Shown here piece after piece: positions 1-10,398 of a stretch of DNA of 64,000 nucleotides (positions are counted from its first letter, which is position 1; every line of letters starts with the position of its first letter). Source of the stretch: Bicyclus anynana (lineage: Eukaryota; Arthropoda; Insecta; Lepidoptera; Nymphalidae); NCBI RefSeq assembly GCF_947172395.1, contig NC_069098.1, positions 5,201,001-5,265,000 of the forward strand, in the 5' to 3' direction. The translations under genes were made by a program, and so were the position numbers. Below the pieces are notes generated by a model. The model was given only the letters and a program-made list of their open reading frames with translations, searched no databases and was not told where the DNA came from.

Positions 1-122
1 CTAACTTGTAAAGAATAAAAAAAAAAAAAAAGATCTGTGTTTTTTAATGAGTAATGTTAAAAATATTCTATTTCAGGAACGCGTCTTTTTTATTCTTTAA
101 AACTTTTTTATTCTTTTTTGAC

Positions 123-435
123 GGCCTCCGTGGCGCAGTGGTATGCGCGGTGGATTTACAAGACGGAGGTCCTGGGTTCGAGCCCCGGCTGGGCAGATTG
201 AGATTTTCTTAATTTGTGCAGGTCTGGCTGGTGGGAGGCTTCCCCCGTGGCTAGTTACCACCCTACCGGCAAAGACGTACCGCCAAGCGATTCAGTGTTC
301 CTGTACGACGCCGTGTAGAAACCGAAAGGGTGTGGATTTTCATCCTCCTCCTAACAAGTTAGCCCGCTTCCATCTTAGACTACATCATCACTTACCATCA
401 GGTGAGATAAACAGAACTTGTACAGAATAAATAAA
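123..435 (+). mobile_element. SINE-1, full copy
   Basis: This is a tRNA-headed SINE. An RNA polymerase III A box (TGGCGCAGTGG) is followed by a B box (GGTTCGAGCCCC here), a tRNA-unrelated body, a conserved 3' tail (CATCAGGTGAGAT region) and an A-rich end. The same structure recurs at more than a dozen places in the window on both strands, so its repeat status is seen directly. The 95-codon frame inside it is not a gene. Confidence 0.92.
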
Positions 436-632
436 GTTAGCCCTTGACTACAATCTCACCTGATGGTAAGTGATCATCACTTATCATCGCAATCAAATAT
501 GGAAGCGGGATAACTTATTAGGAGGAAGATGAAAATCCAGACCTCTTTCGACTTCTACTCGAAATTGTACCGGAACGCTAAATCGCTTGGTAGGGTGGTA
601 ACTAACCAGCGAATGTTCGCCGAAGCAGACCT
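436..632 (-). mobile_element. SINE-1, 5'-truncated
   Basis: This is the 3' half of SINE-1 in reverse orientation, abutting the previous copy tail to tail. It runs from the tail through the GGTAGGGTGGTAACTA segment, then decays, and the tRNA-like head is missing. A plus-strand frame starting at 529 lies in it and its flank and is not a gene. Confidence 0.85.
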
Positions 633-1158
633 CAGCTACTATGACCTAAACACCATACAGACGCATGTGAAATCCAGCCAACGCAAGGACCTCAAGCTGG
701 GCGATAGACACTCTTCCTGTTATCAACGGGCATCATCCGAACCCAAAATCTCTTCGTAGAATATCTTTGGAATGGATCAACCTAACTCTCAGGAGTTTGA
801 GTTTCGAGATATTAATTTGTATGCTCTATTAGTTATTTACATATTAGATTCTCCATCTCCACCTATCATTTACAATAAAATAAATAAATAAATAAATCAT
901 CAAAAACAGATGTACCTAACCATCGTAAACCATAAATAAGATGCCTATATATTTTTTCATAAACACTTTATAACTTCATAAATATCCAAGATTGAGGAAG
1001 TCGTGATGTGTAATGTAATGTGCGGTATAAGAGGCTTTAATGGCTTGTAACGTGAAGATAGACGCAACACAATTTCCAAAGGCCATATAAATTTTCTCAG
1101 AGACAACTCCATCCTCTATTTTGTAAACTCTGAATTATACCTAAATATTTCTTAATGT
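633..1158. other. Intergenic, nothing recognised
   Basis: AT-rich sequence with a short (AAATAAAT)-type run near 880-895. I see no gene or recognisable repeat. Confidence 0.6.
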
Positions 1159-1236
1159 GCGTTGGTCCAATGGTTAACCGGTAGCTTTGGATCACGTGGC
1201 CTTAGTTTGGAATCCTGGGTTCAGGTGTGAAAGCCT
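1159..1236 (+). mobile_element. SINE-5 head fragment
   Basis: A degenerate tRNA-like segment, with a GGTCCAATGG-like A box and a CCTGGGTTCAGG B-box region. It resembles the head at 60784-60870. It is a fragment only. Confidence 0.45.
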
Positions 1237-1267
1237 ATGAGGCTGATGAGGCCCGAAGGCAGAGGGA

Positions 1268-1495
1268 AGGGAGATGGCCCAGTGGATATGACCTCTGCCT
1301 CCGATTCCGGAGGATGTGTCTCACACGGTGAAGGAAAAACATCGTGAGGAAACCTGCACACCAGAGAATTTTCTTAATTCTGTTATGTGAAGTCTGCCAA
1401 TCCGCATTGGGCCAGCGTGTTGGACTAAGGCCTAACCCCTCTCATTCCGAGAGGAGCCTCGAGCTCAGCAGTGAGCAGAATATGGGTTGATAATG
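1268..1495 (+). mobile_element. SINE-2 with internal deletion
   Basis: The head (GGCCCAGTGGATATGACC) jumps from about position 1313 straight into the body (TCACACGGTGAAGG). The B box and the segment after it are therefore missing. The 3' tail (CTCAGCAGTGAGC) and TGGGTTGAT end are present. The frames on both strands here are not genes. Confidence 0.85.
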
Positions 1496-2480
1496 CTGAT
1501 ATCAGTCAGGGGTCCCCCGAGATCGCGAGTTACAAAGTCTACGTCTGGGCGACGTCAGATATCGGGGGCCTTGTCTTCGCAATGAAGACGTTGTGTAGCT
1601 TGTGTTTGTGTTGCCTGGGAGCGTTGTCGGTTGATAAATCATTGTCAGGATTGTAAAGGTTCTATAGGTCCCGATCATTATCATTGATAGTGGTAGTAGA
1701 GTTTAACATTAACCCAAAAACCGCCAACCCTCATAGGAGCAGCGTGGTCTAAATTATAAGGGATAAGGTTCTACATAACATTTCTCCTTTAAGGAGCATG
1801 GCCCTGTAGTGATTGATTATCAACCTATGGATATCCTCTGCGGGATATAAGGCTCTTGTAAGGCCTTCAGATACCTTAGGTTTCAAACATTGGGCATTCT
1901 GTAACTTGCTTGATGTCTTTCATCAACTCTGTAAGGATCCAATAACACTGCGTTTTCAGTAGCGGATTTGCCTCTCCAGCACCTTTGAACTCCAACTTCC
2001 AACGGTTTTTTTTTAAATTCCTCTGAATACTATCGATATAAATATCGATGGTACTGACCTCACATTACTTTGTCTATTGGGACGTCTTAGTTTTGCCCAC
2101 AAAAACCTTTTATGTTACAAAAATTCAGTCTTGTTTTTGCGAAGACGTGGTTTTAGGGTAATATATTATTCTATGTATGATGTAAAAAAGTCTGTAACAA
2201 ATGAACAACTCTTGAGCTGAATGTTGATTGATCCGCAAGGTGCTAGACGGTCAGTGTACTGGATTTTTATGCACATTTAAATGCATCGAGCGGGCTTGAA
2301 ATGCTAGACTAGTAGACTACAAACATTTCACGTTGAACTTAATTGGAAGTAACTGGATCACTGGCGTCTGTCGAATGTCTTTCAGTACGTGATGTTGTTA
2401 ACGAAGAATGAAAGGTTGCTAGGAAACAAAATATGAAATGTGTTGTAAGCTACACTGTTCGTATAAAAAAAATAATGTTT
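1496..2480. other. Intergenic with a weak repeat remnant
   Basis: Positions 1723-1860 (GGAGCAGCGTGG and GGCCCTGTAGTG motifs) resemble the repeat remnant around 31280-31710. The rest shows no gene or recognised repeat. Confidence 0.45.
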
Positions 2481-2635
2481 GTGGACTAGTACGGGGTAAT
2501 ATCTGCAACTACTAGGCCAATTTCGAAAATTCTTTTACCACTAGAAAACCACGTTATTTGTCAGTGTCATAGGCTATGTTTTATCCCTGTATTCTCACGG
2601 CAACAGGAACTACGGGTGAAACCGCAGGGCCATTA
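2481..2635 (+). mobile_element. Helitron-like type D, degenerate
   Basis: It aligns over most of its length with the element at 3768-3930: ATTCTTTTACCACT, CCACGTTATTTGT, and a tail of the form GGTGAAACCGC. The termini are eroded. Confidence 0.55.
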
Positions 2636-2734
2636 GTGCTTAGCCATACATAGCCAGTTGCGTAACGTGGACAAGTAGATATATTATTATCATAGGACTC
2701 AAAGGTGATTACAAAAATAAGAAAACTGTTATAT

Positions 2735-3160
2735 TTTTTCCCTTATTTTTATTTTTTCCCTTATCGTTATATTTTTTCCCTTATCAAAGAATCCTCATCT
2801 TCACAATCCTGGAGGTTTTTCAATTCTCAAGGAATTGGGAAATCATCTGTTCCCTGCAAACTTTCTGTAGACATTAACTCCCTAAATAAACACTTTTCCT
2901 CCCCTCCAATCAAAATCCCTTCCTCAACTAAATCCCAAACTCTTCAAAATTTGGCTAGTGTTATTCACAATTGCGATGACTTCATCTTTCAGGATATCAC
3001 AGTTGATGAAGTTAAAAAAGCAATCCGCAACATCTCCACAAAAGCCGTTGGGTGTGATGGCATAAGCCGAGACATGCTTAGCCTCATCAGTGAGAGTAGA
3101 ATGGCAGAGAATGACCTTGAGTGGAGTCACGCACTTGTGAATGATGTGTGTAGGGTTAAA
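2735..3160 (+). pseudogene. Non-LTR retrotransposon ORF2 fragment
   Basis: The plus frame from about 2790 reads as the linker between endonuclease and reverse transcriptase plus the first part of the RT domain. Residues such as LNKHFSS, FIFQDITVDEVKKAI and AVGCDGISRDML match the usual start of the non-LTR RT domain. The similarity stops near 3095, before the catalytic core, so no active RT remains. Upstream, 2735-2790 is a short imperfect tandem of a TATTTTTTCCCTTA-like unit, so the ATG at 2705 is unlikely to be a native start. The clade is uncertain. The reverse-strand 92-codon frame is a shadow. Confidence 0.7.
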
Positions 3161-3767
3161 GGATCCTTTGATTGATATCCAACACTCCCCTTTTCCACTC
3201 AAGTTAATCTCCCCACCTATCCCAAGTAACCCATAAAGAAATACACAACAAGATGTGGACGGCTAAGAACGCCACGACCACACTGAAGCCAACACGAGAT
3301 TGAGCGACGTCATATCCGTCACAGACTACTATTTTCTACACTATTTATTAAAAACATGTACATTTAACAGCGGCCAACGCGGCGATATCATTATGGGCGA
3401 AGTTGCATCAGGGAAGTAGTTTTCTTTTAATATGATCCCATGAATCGTGTCAATACCTGGTCCCATGAATCGTATCAATAGATCTTGCCGACTACAACAC
3501 AAGTCGATTAGTCGCCTTTCCCTAGTCTAACTAAAAGTCAGAACAAGTAAATATAAGCAACATACATATGTATATTATGTATATAGTAAAGCACTACAAG
3601 CTAATAGCAGCTTGGCAGTTATGATGGAGAGCGCGGGAACGCTCGACATCCTTATTACAGAGCGAGGGGACTGACAAACAAATAGCGGGTAACACTTCAT
3701 TTCAAGGTGATGTGACATTTATATTGTAAGGATTTGTGTCACATGACCGTGTTGTGACACGCATGTA
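3161..3767. other. Intergenic, nothing recognised
   Basis: I see no coding frame or recognisable repeat. A GAATCGTRTCAATA motif is duplicated near 3440-3480. Confidence 0.5.
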
Positions 3768-3930
3768 TCTATACTAATATTATAAAGAGGCAAAGTTTGT
3801 GGTATTGTAGAGGGGTAATCTCTGGATCTAGTAAACCGATTTTGAATATTCTTTTACCTCTGACCACGTTATTTGTGAGTGACCTACGTTATATTTTATT
3901 TGTATTCTAAGGAAACGGGGCGGTGGCTAG
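3768..3930 (+). mobile_element. Helitron-like type D, full copy
   Basis: It begins TCTATACTAATATTATAAAG and ends GGCTAG. The flanking bases are A at 3767 and T at 3931, as expected for Helitron insertion between A and T. It has no coding capacity. Confidence 0.75.
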
Positions 3931-4148
3931 TAATGTATATGTCACCGAAAATTTGTAAATACTGATAGTTTATAATCTATCCCCGACATTATGAACTGTC
4001 GATAGATTGTGAATATACATACTCCTAAGAACCCGAACGTGGGTGGCTCAGAAACCAATGGTTAGTTTAGGTATTCTTTTTATTTGTGAACGTAGAAATA
4101 TGTATAACTAATATGTATTCCATCCTCTCATCATCATCATCATGATCC

Positions 4149-4460
4149 TCCGTGATAGCCCAGTGGCTATGACCTCTGCTTCCGTGACGGAGGGTGTGGG
4201 TTCGTATCCGATCCGGGACATGCTACTCCAACTTTTCAGTATTGTGCATTTTAAGAAATTTAATATCACGTGTCTCTAACGGTGAAGGAAAACATCGTGA
4301 GGAAACCTGCATACCAGAGAATTTTCTTAATTCTCTGCGTGTGTGTAGTCCGCTAATCCGCAGTGGGCCAGCGTGGTGGACTATTGGCTTAATCCCTCTC
4401 ATTCTGAGAGAAGACTCGAGCTCAGCAGTGAGCCGAATATGGGTTGATAACGACGACGAA
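4149..4460 (+). mobile_element. SINE-2, full copy
   Basis: A box GATAGCCCAGTGG, a B-box region GGGTTCGTATCC, the body (GGTGAAGGAAAACATCG) and the 3' tail (CTCAGCAGTGAGCCGAATAT) followed by GACGACGA are all present. Both frames called here (100 and 96 codons) are repeat sequence. Confidence 0.9.
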
Positions 4461-4865
4461 CTATGTATTCCCCTTAGACAGAAAACACATACATAGATAC
4501 AAGCTACGTCCATACTTTACATCGAAACCTAATATCTTTGTTCGAACCGTTTGAATGTTTTCATTTCGTTGAACAATTTCATTCAATCTATCGCTGTAAC
4601 AAATAACTGCGTAATCAACCATGAAAAAGCTTACAGTAATTTATTGAAGTTTATTAAACATTGGATTAAACTCATAAAGTTCTGTATTATATGATTTACT
4701 ATTACTATCATGGCAAGCCTTTTAATTTTGATATTAACAAAAATGAGAAATAATAGATACTTACTTATTGAACAATATACTTAAGAATAAAAAAAATATC
4801 CCCCTTTGTATAGATAGGTATCTACTTTCAACAGATATTAATAAAATTATTTATTTAAAATAAAA
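4461..4865. other. Intergenic, nothing recognised
   Basis: AT-rich, with no gene and no recognised repeat. Confidence 0.55.
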
Positions 4866-5000
4866 TATTTTTACCAAAAAAATTCAACCGACTTCAAATC
4901 ACAAAAATAAACTAAAAAGCGAAAAGTAACATTGTATGTGCTACCTTCTGATCACTTTGACGGCGGTGCCACCACAGTGATGCATCTTCTGTAGGAATGG
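4866..5000. mobile_element. AACCGACTTC-family element end
   Basis: It starts TTCAACCGACTTCAAATC and continues with AAAAAGCGAAAAGTAAC, GTGCTACCTTCTGATCA and GGCGGTGCCA. These same blocks occur in order at 22100-22222 and partly at 21072-21200. It is one end of an unclassified family with terminal inverted repeats. Confidence 0.65.
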
Positions 5001-5094
5001 AGGCTGATATTGATAATACCCTTCTGACTGCAACTCAACACTGCCACTATCGTAATTGAATATTGTTGTGTTAATTATTACTTAGCACACACTG

Positions 5095-5212
5095 TCTTCA
5101 CACACACACACTTACTTAGTTAATTACTTAGCACACACTGTCTTCACACACACGCACACACACACACACACCACACTCACACCACAGTCAACCTCACACA
5201 CACACACAATTT
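5095..5212. repeat. CA-rich microsatellite
   Basis: Interrupted (CA)n tracts with a duplicated block containing CACACTGTCTTCACACAC. Confidence 0.9.
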
Positions 5213-5564
5213 CTTATACCAACGTTCACTCATACATACGTTTTAATGTGATTTTATTTTCTCTCTTTTTCTTTATTATTTCCTTTTCTTGAATGTATTC
5301 TCAGATTGTGTTTTTTATAAATTGTTCTAACTATGGAAAATCTGTAATTGGCTGTATCATACAGGAAATATTGTATAATTGTATTCTTGGTAACGCTGTT
5401 GATTTTTCTTAAAAATAAATAAATAAATAAATTACCTTCTATTGAAGTCGACACTAAATAGATGATATCCCAGATCATTAATCACTAAATAGATGATATC
5501 AGTCTATACGAGATTGGTACGGCTTTCAGGCATTTTTTATCAGAATACATAAAGGCACCATAAT

Positions 5565-5690
5565 CTGAAGAGCCGATGGACGTTGGGGTCCCAAAGTGCT
5601 GGAAAGGCGACCCCGCACCGGAAAGCGCAGTGTTGGTCACTCTCCACTAGGTGGACTGAGGACATTAAAGTCGGCCATTGACGGTCAATT
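5565..5690 (+). mobile_element. RTE-like LINE 3' fragment
   Basis: GAGCCGATGGACGTTGGGG, CAAAGTGCTGG and GTTGGTC-type blocks match four other plus-strand fragments (29321, 43230, 47431 and, for the very end, 6027). In one frame the blocks read as the C-terminus of a non-LTR reverse transcriptase. The opposite-strand 93-codon frame is a shadow. Confidence 0.7.
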
Positions 5691-5830
5691 ATTCTCACGT
5701 TTCTGCAGCGCCAACGGCAGCGAAGACGTTTCATAAGTCGAGCCGTCATGGACACAGCGACCAACACAAGATCAGTTATAGTCGTGGGTGCTAAAGAATG
5801 GCGAGAATAAGTGATCGTCAATGGCGTGCA

Positions 5831-6022
5831 GACACGTTCGCTGCGGCACTGATTTTTCTGTACTTTCCTCTGGTGCTGTACGAGGTTTTTTAACCTCGTA
5901 ATAAAACTTTCTGTGGAGTGGAACGAGGTTTATCGACCTCGTAACGCTTGAAGACGCTAAAAATCCTTTTTTTTTGCTGCTGTTATACGAGGTCAATTGA
6001 CCTCGTGCCGCAGCGATTGTGT
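5831..6022. mobile_element. Foldback element with three ACGAGGT/ACCTCGT hairpins
   Basis: The ends form an imperfect terminal inverted repeat, ACGTTCGCTGCGGCAC (5834-5849) against GTGCCGCAGCGATTGT (6005-6020). Inside are three hairpins with the same 7-bp stem and different loops, at 5879-5900, 5923-5942 and 5987-6006. A related, rearranged copy is at 15607-15721. It looks like a non-autonomous DNA transposon. The minus frame of 89 codons across it is not a gene. Confidence 0.7.
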
Positions 6023-6026
6023 TCGA

Positions 6027-6093
6027 TTGTGTGAAGTCCAAGCAAGAGGCCTATGTCCAGCAGTGGACGATAATGAGCACATGATGATGATTG
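6027..6093 (+). mobile_element. RTE-like LINE 3' terminus
   Basis: AGAGGCCTATGTCCAGCAGT followed by GGACGATAATGAGC and an ATGATGATG end is the extreme 3' end of the RTE-like scraps. Confidence 0.65.
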
Positions 6094-6639
6094 AAATTGT
6101 TCGGCGTAGACGCATAGCGTGGTTTGACAATATTTTATACGGAGAATGTATTACAGAGAATCAGATCTGTGTCAAAAGTTTCTGCAAAGTCGCAAAGTTT
6201 TGATGCAAAGTTAACTTCCTCAAGTAACGTCTGCTTTGAATCCATGTTTCCCTAAGATTAATGTTGAATAACTTTTCTATTCACTCTAAATAAGTTTCAT
6301 GAATAACAATGTCTATCAAGTTGCGAAAGTTTTGTGAATAATAATATTTTTATGCAACCCGAGCAATTTCACTTTTATTATACGGGAAAAGTTTAACAAA
6401 AATTGTACGTACGTTTATCAAAAAAATATTCGTTTGCCCTTTTGATTTAGTACTGTAATAAACTCTAGTTGGAAACAATGTGTGATGAAATATGGATGTG
6501 TGCAACTTTCGCTGCCAGATTTTTGTGTTAACTGTCTACTTTGATATATCGCGATTATTATTGCGCGAAATTATTCGTGTTCTGATACCGTTTTTCGTGT
6601 TGAATGGACGGCAATACATTATAAAACAATTATAGAAAA
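6094..6639. other. Intergenic, nothing recognised
   Basis: AT-rich, with no gene or recognised repeat. Confidence 0.6.
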
Positions 6640-6839
6640 CTAGCTGACGCCGCGCGGTTTCACCCGCGTGGTTCCTGTTCCCGTAATAATACGGGGATAA
6701 TATATAGCCTATAGCCTTCGTCGATAAATGGGCTATCTAACACTGAAAAATTTTTTCAAATCGGACCAGTAGTTCCTGAGATTAGCGCGTTCAATCAAAC
6801 AAACAAACAAACTCTTCAGCTTTATAATATTAGTATAGA
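6640..6839 (-). mobile_element. Helitron-like type A, full copy
   Basis: Read on the minus strand it starts TCTATACTAATATTATAAAG and ends GCGTCAGCTAG, flanked by A and T. A CGCGG/CCGCG hairpin with a 6-nt loop lies about 10 nt before the 3' end. These are the structural marks of Helitrons: 5' TC, a subterminal hairpin, a CTRR end and no target duplication. It has no coding capacity. Confidence 0.85.
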
Positions 6840-6892
6840 TGAGTAGCTGCCCTTATATTGTAAGGTACTGGGATGTTTAAAATTAGGCTTAG

Positions 6893-6980
6893 TTTAAAAT
6901 TACGCTTCCATCTTAGATTGCATCATCACTAACCATCAAGTGGAATTTCAAGGGCAAACTTGAAAAGAATAAAAACAATC
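6893..6980 (+). mobile_element. SINE-1 tail fragment
   Basis: Only the 3' tail remains (CTTCCATCTTAGATTGCATC, then AAGGGCAAACTTG and AAGAATAAAA). Confidence 0.75.
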
Positions 6981-7509
6981 TTTTGTCAAGGAATTCTACG
7001 AGTATGTGTCTATTACTAACATTTCAACGGTTCAGGTCACTAAGTCCTCTGTTCTATTGCAGCGAAACTCTAACGTCATATTATCAGGATATCTTATCGA
7101 ACAAAGAATATAGAAAACGTTTTGTATTAACGCATATAGGTACAACACAAAGAAACCAAACAAAAATGTGACGTGAGGAAACTCATTCCCAAATTATAAT
7201 GTGTTTTACTACAAAACTCACAAGCACGCCCACTCGAAGAAACCTATTAAACTTCTCCGGATTAATTGCGTATCGGAATGGGTATAGAACAGGGAATCGT
7301 TAAACTTTGAACCCTAAAGCTCAATTGCGTGATGAGCCTAAATTCCATTTTAGGACCGTGTCCTAATACTTCTACGTATATATTATTAGGCCAACTAATT
7401 TGGAAGTCAGAAGGTACCTAACTGAAGTAGGTAAGTTGTTTTGGTAGTGGCTAGTTGGTAGGTGGTGGAGGGATTTTATGTACTTAGTAGAATTATCATT
7501 ATAAGCCCA
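6981..7509. other. Intergenic, nothing recognised
   Basis: No gene or recognised repeat. Confidence 0.55.
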
Positions 7510-7701
7510 CTAGTAGACGTCGCGCGGTTTCACCCGCGTGGTTCCCGTTCCCGTAGGAAAATGGGGATAAAATATAGCCTATAGCCTTCCTCGATAAATG
7601 GACTATCTAACACTGAAAGATTTTTTCGAATTGGACCAGGAGTTCCTGAGATTAGCGCTTTCAAACAAACAAAATCTTCAGCTTTATAATATTAGTATAG
7701 A
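7510..7701 (-). mobile_element. Helitron-like type A, full copy
   Basis: Same termini and hairpin as the copy at 6640-6839. On the 3' side the flank is T (complement of A at 7509). It abuts a type C element at 7702. Confidence 0.8.
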
Positions 7702-7945
7702 ATAGTGGACGCCCGCGACTTCGTCCGCCCTTAGACCGCTTTAATCCAGCTCTTACAGTAGTATCGCTGTAAAATTGGAGTAGTTTTTCCCGTTTTCTGA
7801 ACATTTTCCTTTACTGCTCTGCTCCTACTGATCGTAGCGTAATGAAAAGTACCTATAGTATAACCTGCCCAGGAGTATGAAGAATAATTGTATCAAGTTT
7901 CGTCGAGTAGTTTTTGTTTCTATAACGAACATACAGACAGACAGA
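7702..7945 (-). mobile_element. Helitron-like type C
   Basis: The plus strand reads TAGTGGACGCCCGCGACTTC, then TTAATCCAGC, TCGCTGTAAAA and CTGCTCCTACTGATCG. This matches 9139-9335 in order. The terminal hairpin is GCGGACG/CGTCC-like. It ends in an (ACAG)n run near 7931-7948. Confidence 0.7.
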
Positions 7946-8446
7946 CAAAAATGTTATTGCATTTTTGGCATCAGTATCGAACGCCTGATAGTTATTTTGG
8001 AAATATATTTCATGTACAGAATTGACCACTCTACAAATTTATTATACGTATAGATTATAATTGGCCGACTACAACTCCTTATATGAGAGAGGATTCGAAC
8101 CTTAGACCCACCTCGTTCCTCCAATATGGGTTGGCGAGCAATGCCCGACAAGTAGCACCAATGATATTAATACTTTGGCGCAAATGCCACCAATTCTCTA
8201 TTTCTTATGAATAAAATATCCCTAGGAGTCACGTTTCACTTCTCGTTAGCGAATGCCGATATCAATTCCTTTATTTTCTCTCTTGATTGGTAGCAATTCG
8301 AAACCCTTTCTTTTTTATCATCAGTTATTGTGAGTAGCTAACATACTTTATTTGCTGTTTAAAGAATTCATATTTTTTCTGTTTAACTGAAATTAAAGAC
8401 GATACTCGTAAGTTAATTAAAAAATCAGGAGGGAAGCGTGTTACAA
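7946..8446. other. Intergenic, nothing recognised
   Basis: No gene or recognised repeat. The minus frame at 7954-8151 shows no known motif. Confidence 0.55.
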
Positions 8447-8778
8447 TCCTACTTCCTACTAATATTATTAACGCGAAAGTTTGTATGGATGTTTGGATGT
8501 ATGTTTGGATGTTTGTTACTCTTTAACGCCAGTACTACTGAAGCGATTTGGCTGAAATTTGGAATGGAAATAGATTTTACTCTGGATTAACACATAGTCT
8601 ATTTTTTATCCCGAAAAAGTCCATAGTTTCTGGAGATTTCAATGTTTGTTACTCTTTCATGCCTCGACTACTGAATTAGCTGAAATTTGGTATTGAAATA
8701 TATTATAGCCTGGATTAAAACATAGGCTACTTTGTATCCCGAAAAAAATCGCGATGAAGTCGCGGGCGTAGGCTCGTA
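8447..8778 (+). mobile_element. Helitron-like type B, double-module form
   Basis: Starts TCCTACTTCCTACTAATA after an A. It contains two successive modules with the order TGTTTGTTACTCTTT, ACTGAA, GCTGAAATTTGG and ATCCCGAAAAA, then GAAGTCGCGGGCGT. The 3' CTAG end is eroded. The same two-module form occurs at 58459-58843. Confidence 0.75.
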
Positions 8779-9138
8779 GGAATATAATGGTGATGAAAAA
8801 TAGACTCATATTAATAAAAATATAAGAAAACACTGAAATAATTAAACATACTTTGCTTTATCTATATTTATAATTAATATTATACTGTGCAGATAAGAGA
8901 TTAATATTATTTCCTGACAAAATTTCGAATATTCCATTATTCCATTTTAAGTTCGCCTTTATGAAATATCACAGAAATTATACGAAAACAATGTAAATTA
9001 TTTGTTCGAAATATTATTTGCTGAACATTCTCCAAAATCTGTGAATAATTTGTCGCGTAATCCCAGTTCAACGGAGTTTAATTGAGTTGTTGTAATTATT
9101 TTAAACCGAGTGCCACAGTATTGTAGCTTTAATGAACA
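8779..9138. other. Intergenic, nothing recognised
   Basis: AT-rich, with no gene or recognised repeat. Confidence 0.6.
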
Positions 9139-9335
9139 ACTAGCGGACGCCCGCGACTTCGTCCGCCATTAGACCTCTTTAATCCAGCCCTTACAGGAGT
9201 ATCGCTGTAAAAATGGAGTAACTTCTCCCGTTTTCCCAACATTTCCTTTCACTGCGCTGCTCCTATTGATCGTGGGGTGATCAAAAGTATACTATAACCT
9301 GCCCAAGAGTATTAAGAATAATGACAGATTTTTTA
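9139..9335 (-). mobile_element. Helitron-like type C
   Basis: The plus strand begins CTAGCGGACGCCCGCGACTT, so the minus-strand end is CTAG. It matches 7702-7945. Confidence 0.75.
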
Positions 9336-10068
9336 AATTGTATATAAATTAAGAGTATTCTAATAGTAAAGCAATTTTGTAAAAGTAACAGAGTATCTGC
9401 GATCTTTGCTTTCGAAGCTACAGGGATTTAAAGGATCACATTTGCGGCACTGCCGCGGATCCCTGAAAAACGCCCCATACAAAATGTTACGATTTAATGA
9501 CGTCGTAGGTCATTAGATTTGTATGGGCGTTCAAACAAATTCACTAATATCTTTGTAATTTGTGCGTTTATCAAAACTACGAGATAGAAACTTTTGTCAT
9601 AAGAAATAAGAAATTTATAGAAAAAACATCGAACGCACTTTGGTAACTCAGTTATCATTTCAGCAGATCAAGTAGCGGGTGTGTACTAGTATCGTATATA
9701 CAATAGGTATAATTCCGCTGATATCCAATAATTTCCAAGTTTGCGGAAACCTTTTAAGTAATTCGTTTGAACGTACGAAAGTTCCGAGCTATTCAATCGG
9801 TTGAGCCATTTCGAAACTTCGCGAAGTTTATTGTTATTACCGATTCACTGGATTTCTATTGAAACACCTGACGGCTCGAAGTGTATGGCGGTATATTTAT
9901 GATTTATATAACAAAGGGTTATAATTCATAATCTTTAATTTCTTGGTTTTGTTATTCAAAAATTTCATTTCTAGATATAATATGTATATATATTTTCTTT
10001 ACTTACTGTGGTACTTTTCTGGTGTATTTGATTTTTCTTCGGCATTCAGTCTCGGTACATTTCGTTTT
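9336..10068. other. Intergenic with a short hairpin
   Basis: At 9469-9532 the arms AACGCCCCATACAAA and TTTGTATGGGCGTT enclose about 35 nt. The rest is unrecognised. The plus frame at 9943 runs into the SINE-1 head and is not a gene. Confidence 0.5.
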
Positions 10069-10398
10069 GACGACCTCCGTGGCGCAGTGGTATGCGCGGT
10101 GGATTTACAAAACGGAGGTCCTGGGTTCGATCCCCGGCTGGGCAGATTGAGATTTTCTTAATTTGTCCAGGTCTGTCTGGTGGGAGGCTTCGGCCGTGGC
10201 TAGTTACCACCCTACTGGCAAAGACGTACCGCCAAGCGATTTAGTGTTCCGGTACGATGCCGTGTAGAAACCGAAAGGGGTGTAGATTTTCATCTTTCTC
10301 CTAACAAGTTAGCCCGCTTCCATCTAAGACTGCATCATCACTTACCATCAGGTGAGATTGTAGTCAAGGGCTAACTTGTAAAAAAAAATAAAAAAAAA
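10069..10398 (+). mobile_element. SINE-1, full copy
   Basis: Intact A box, B box GGTTCGATCCC, body, tail and A-rich end. This is a good reference copy for the family. Confidence 0.95.

Noticed and set aside
123..194. tRNA-like sequence with good A and B boxes, here and in the other SINE heads
   Set aside because: Each is followed by the same non-tRNA body and tail, and the dozens of similar heads are SINE promoters. I see no free-standing tRNA gene with a clean end.
1226..1245. CTGATGAG...GAAG reminiscent of a hammerhead ribozyme core
   Set aside because: The second conserved segment (CGAAAC) and the three flanking helices are not present.
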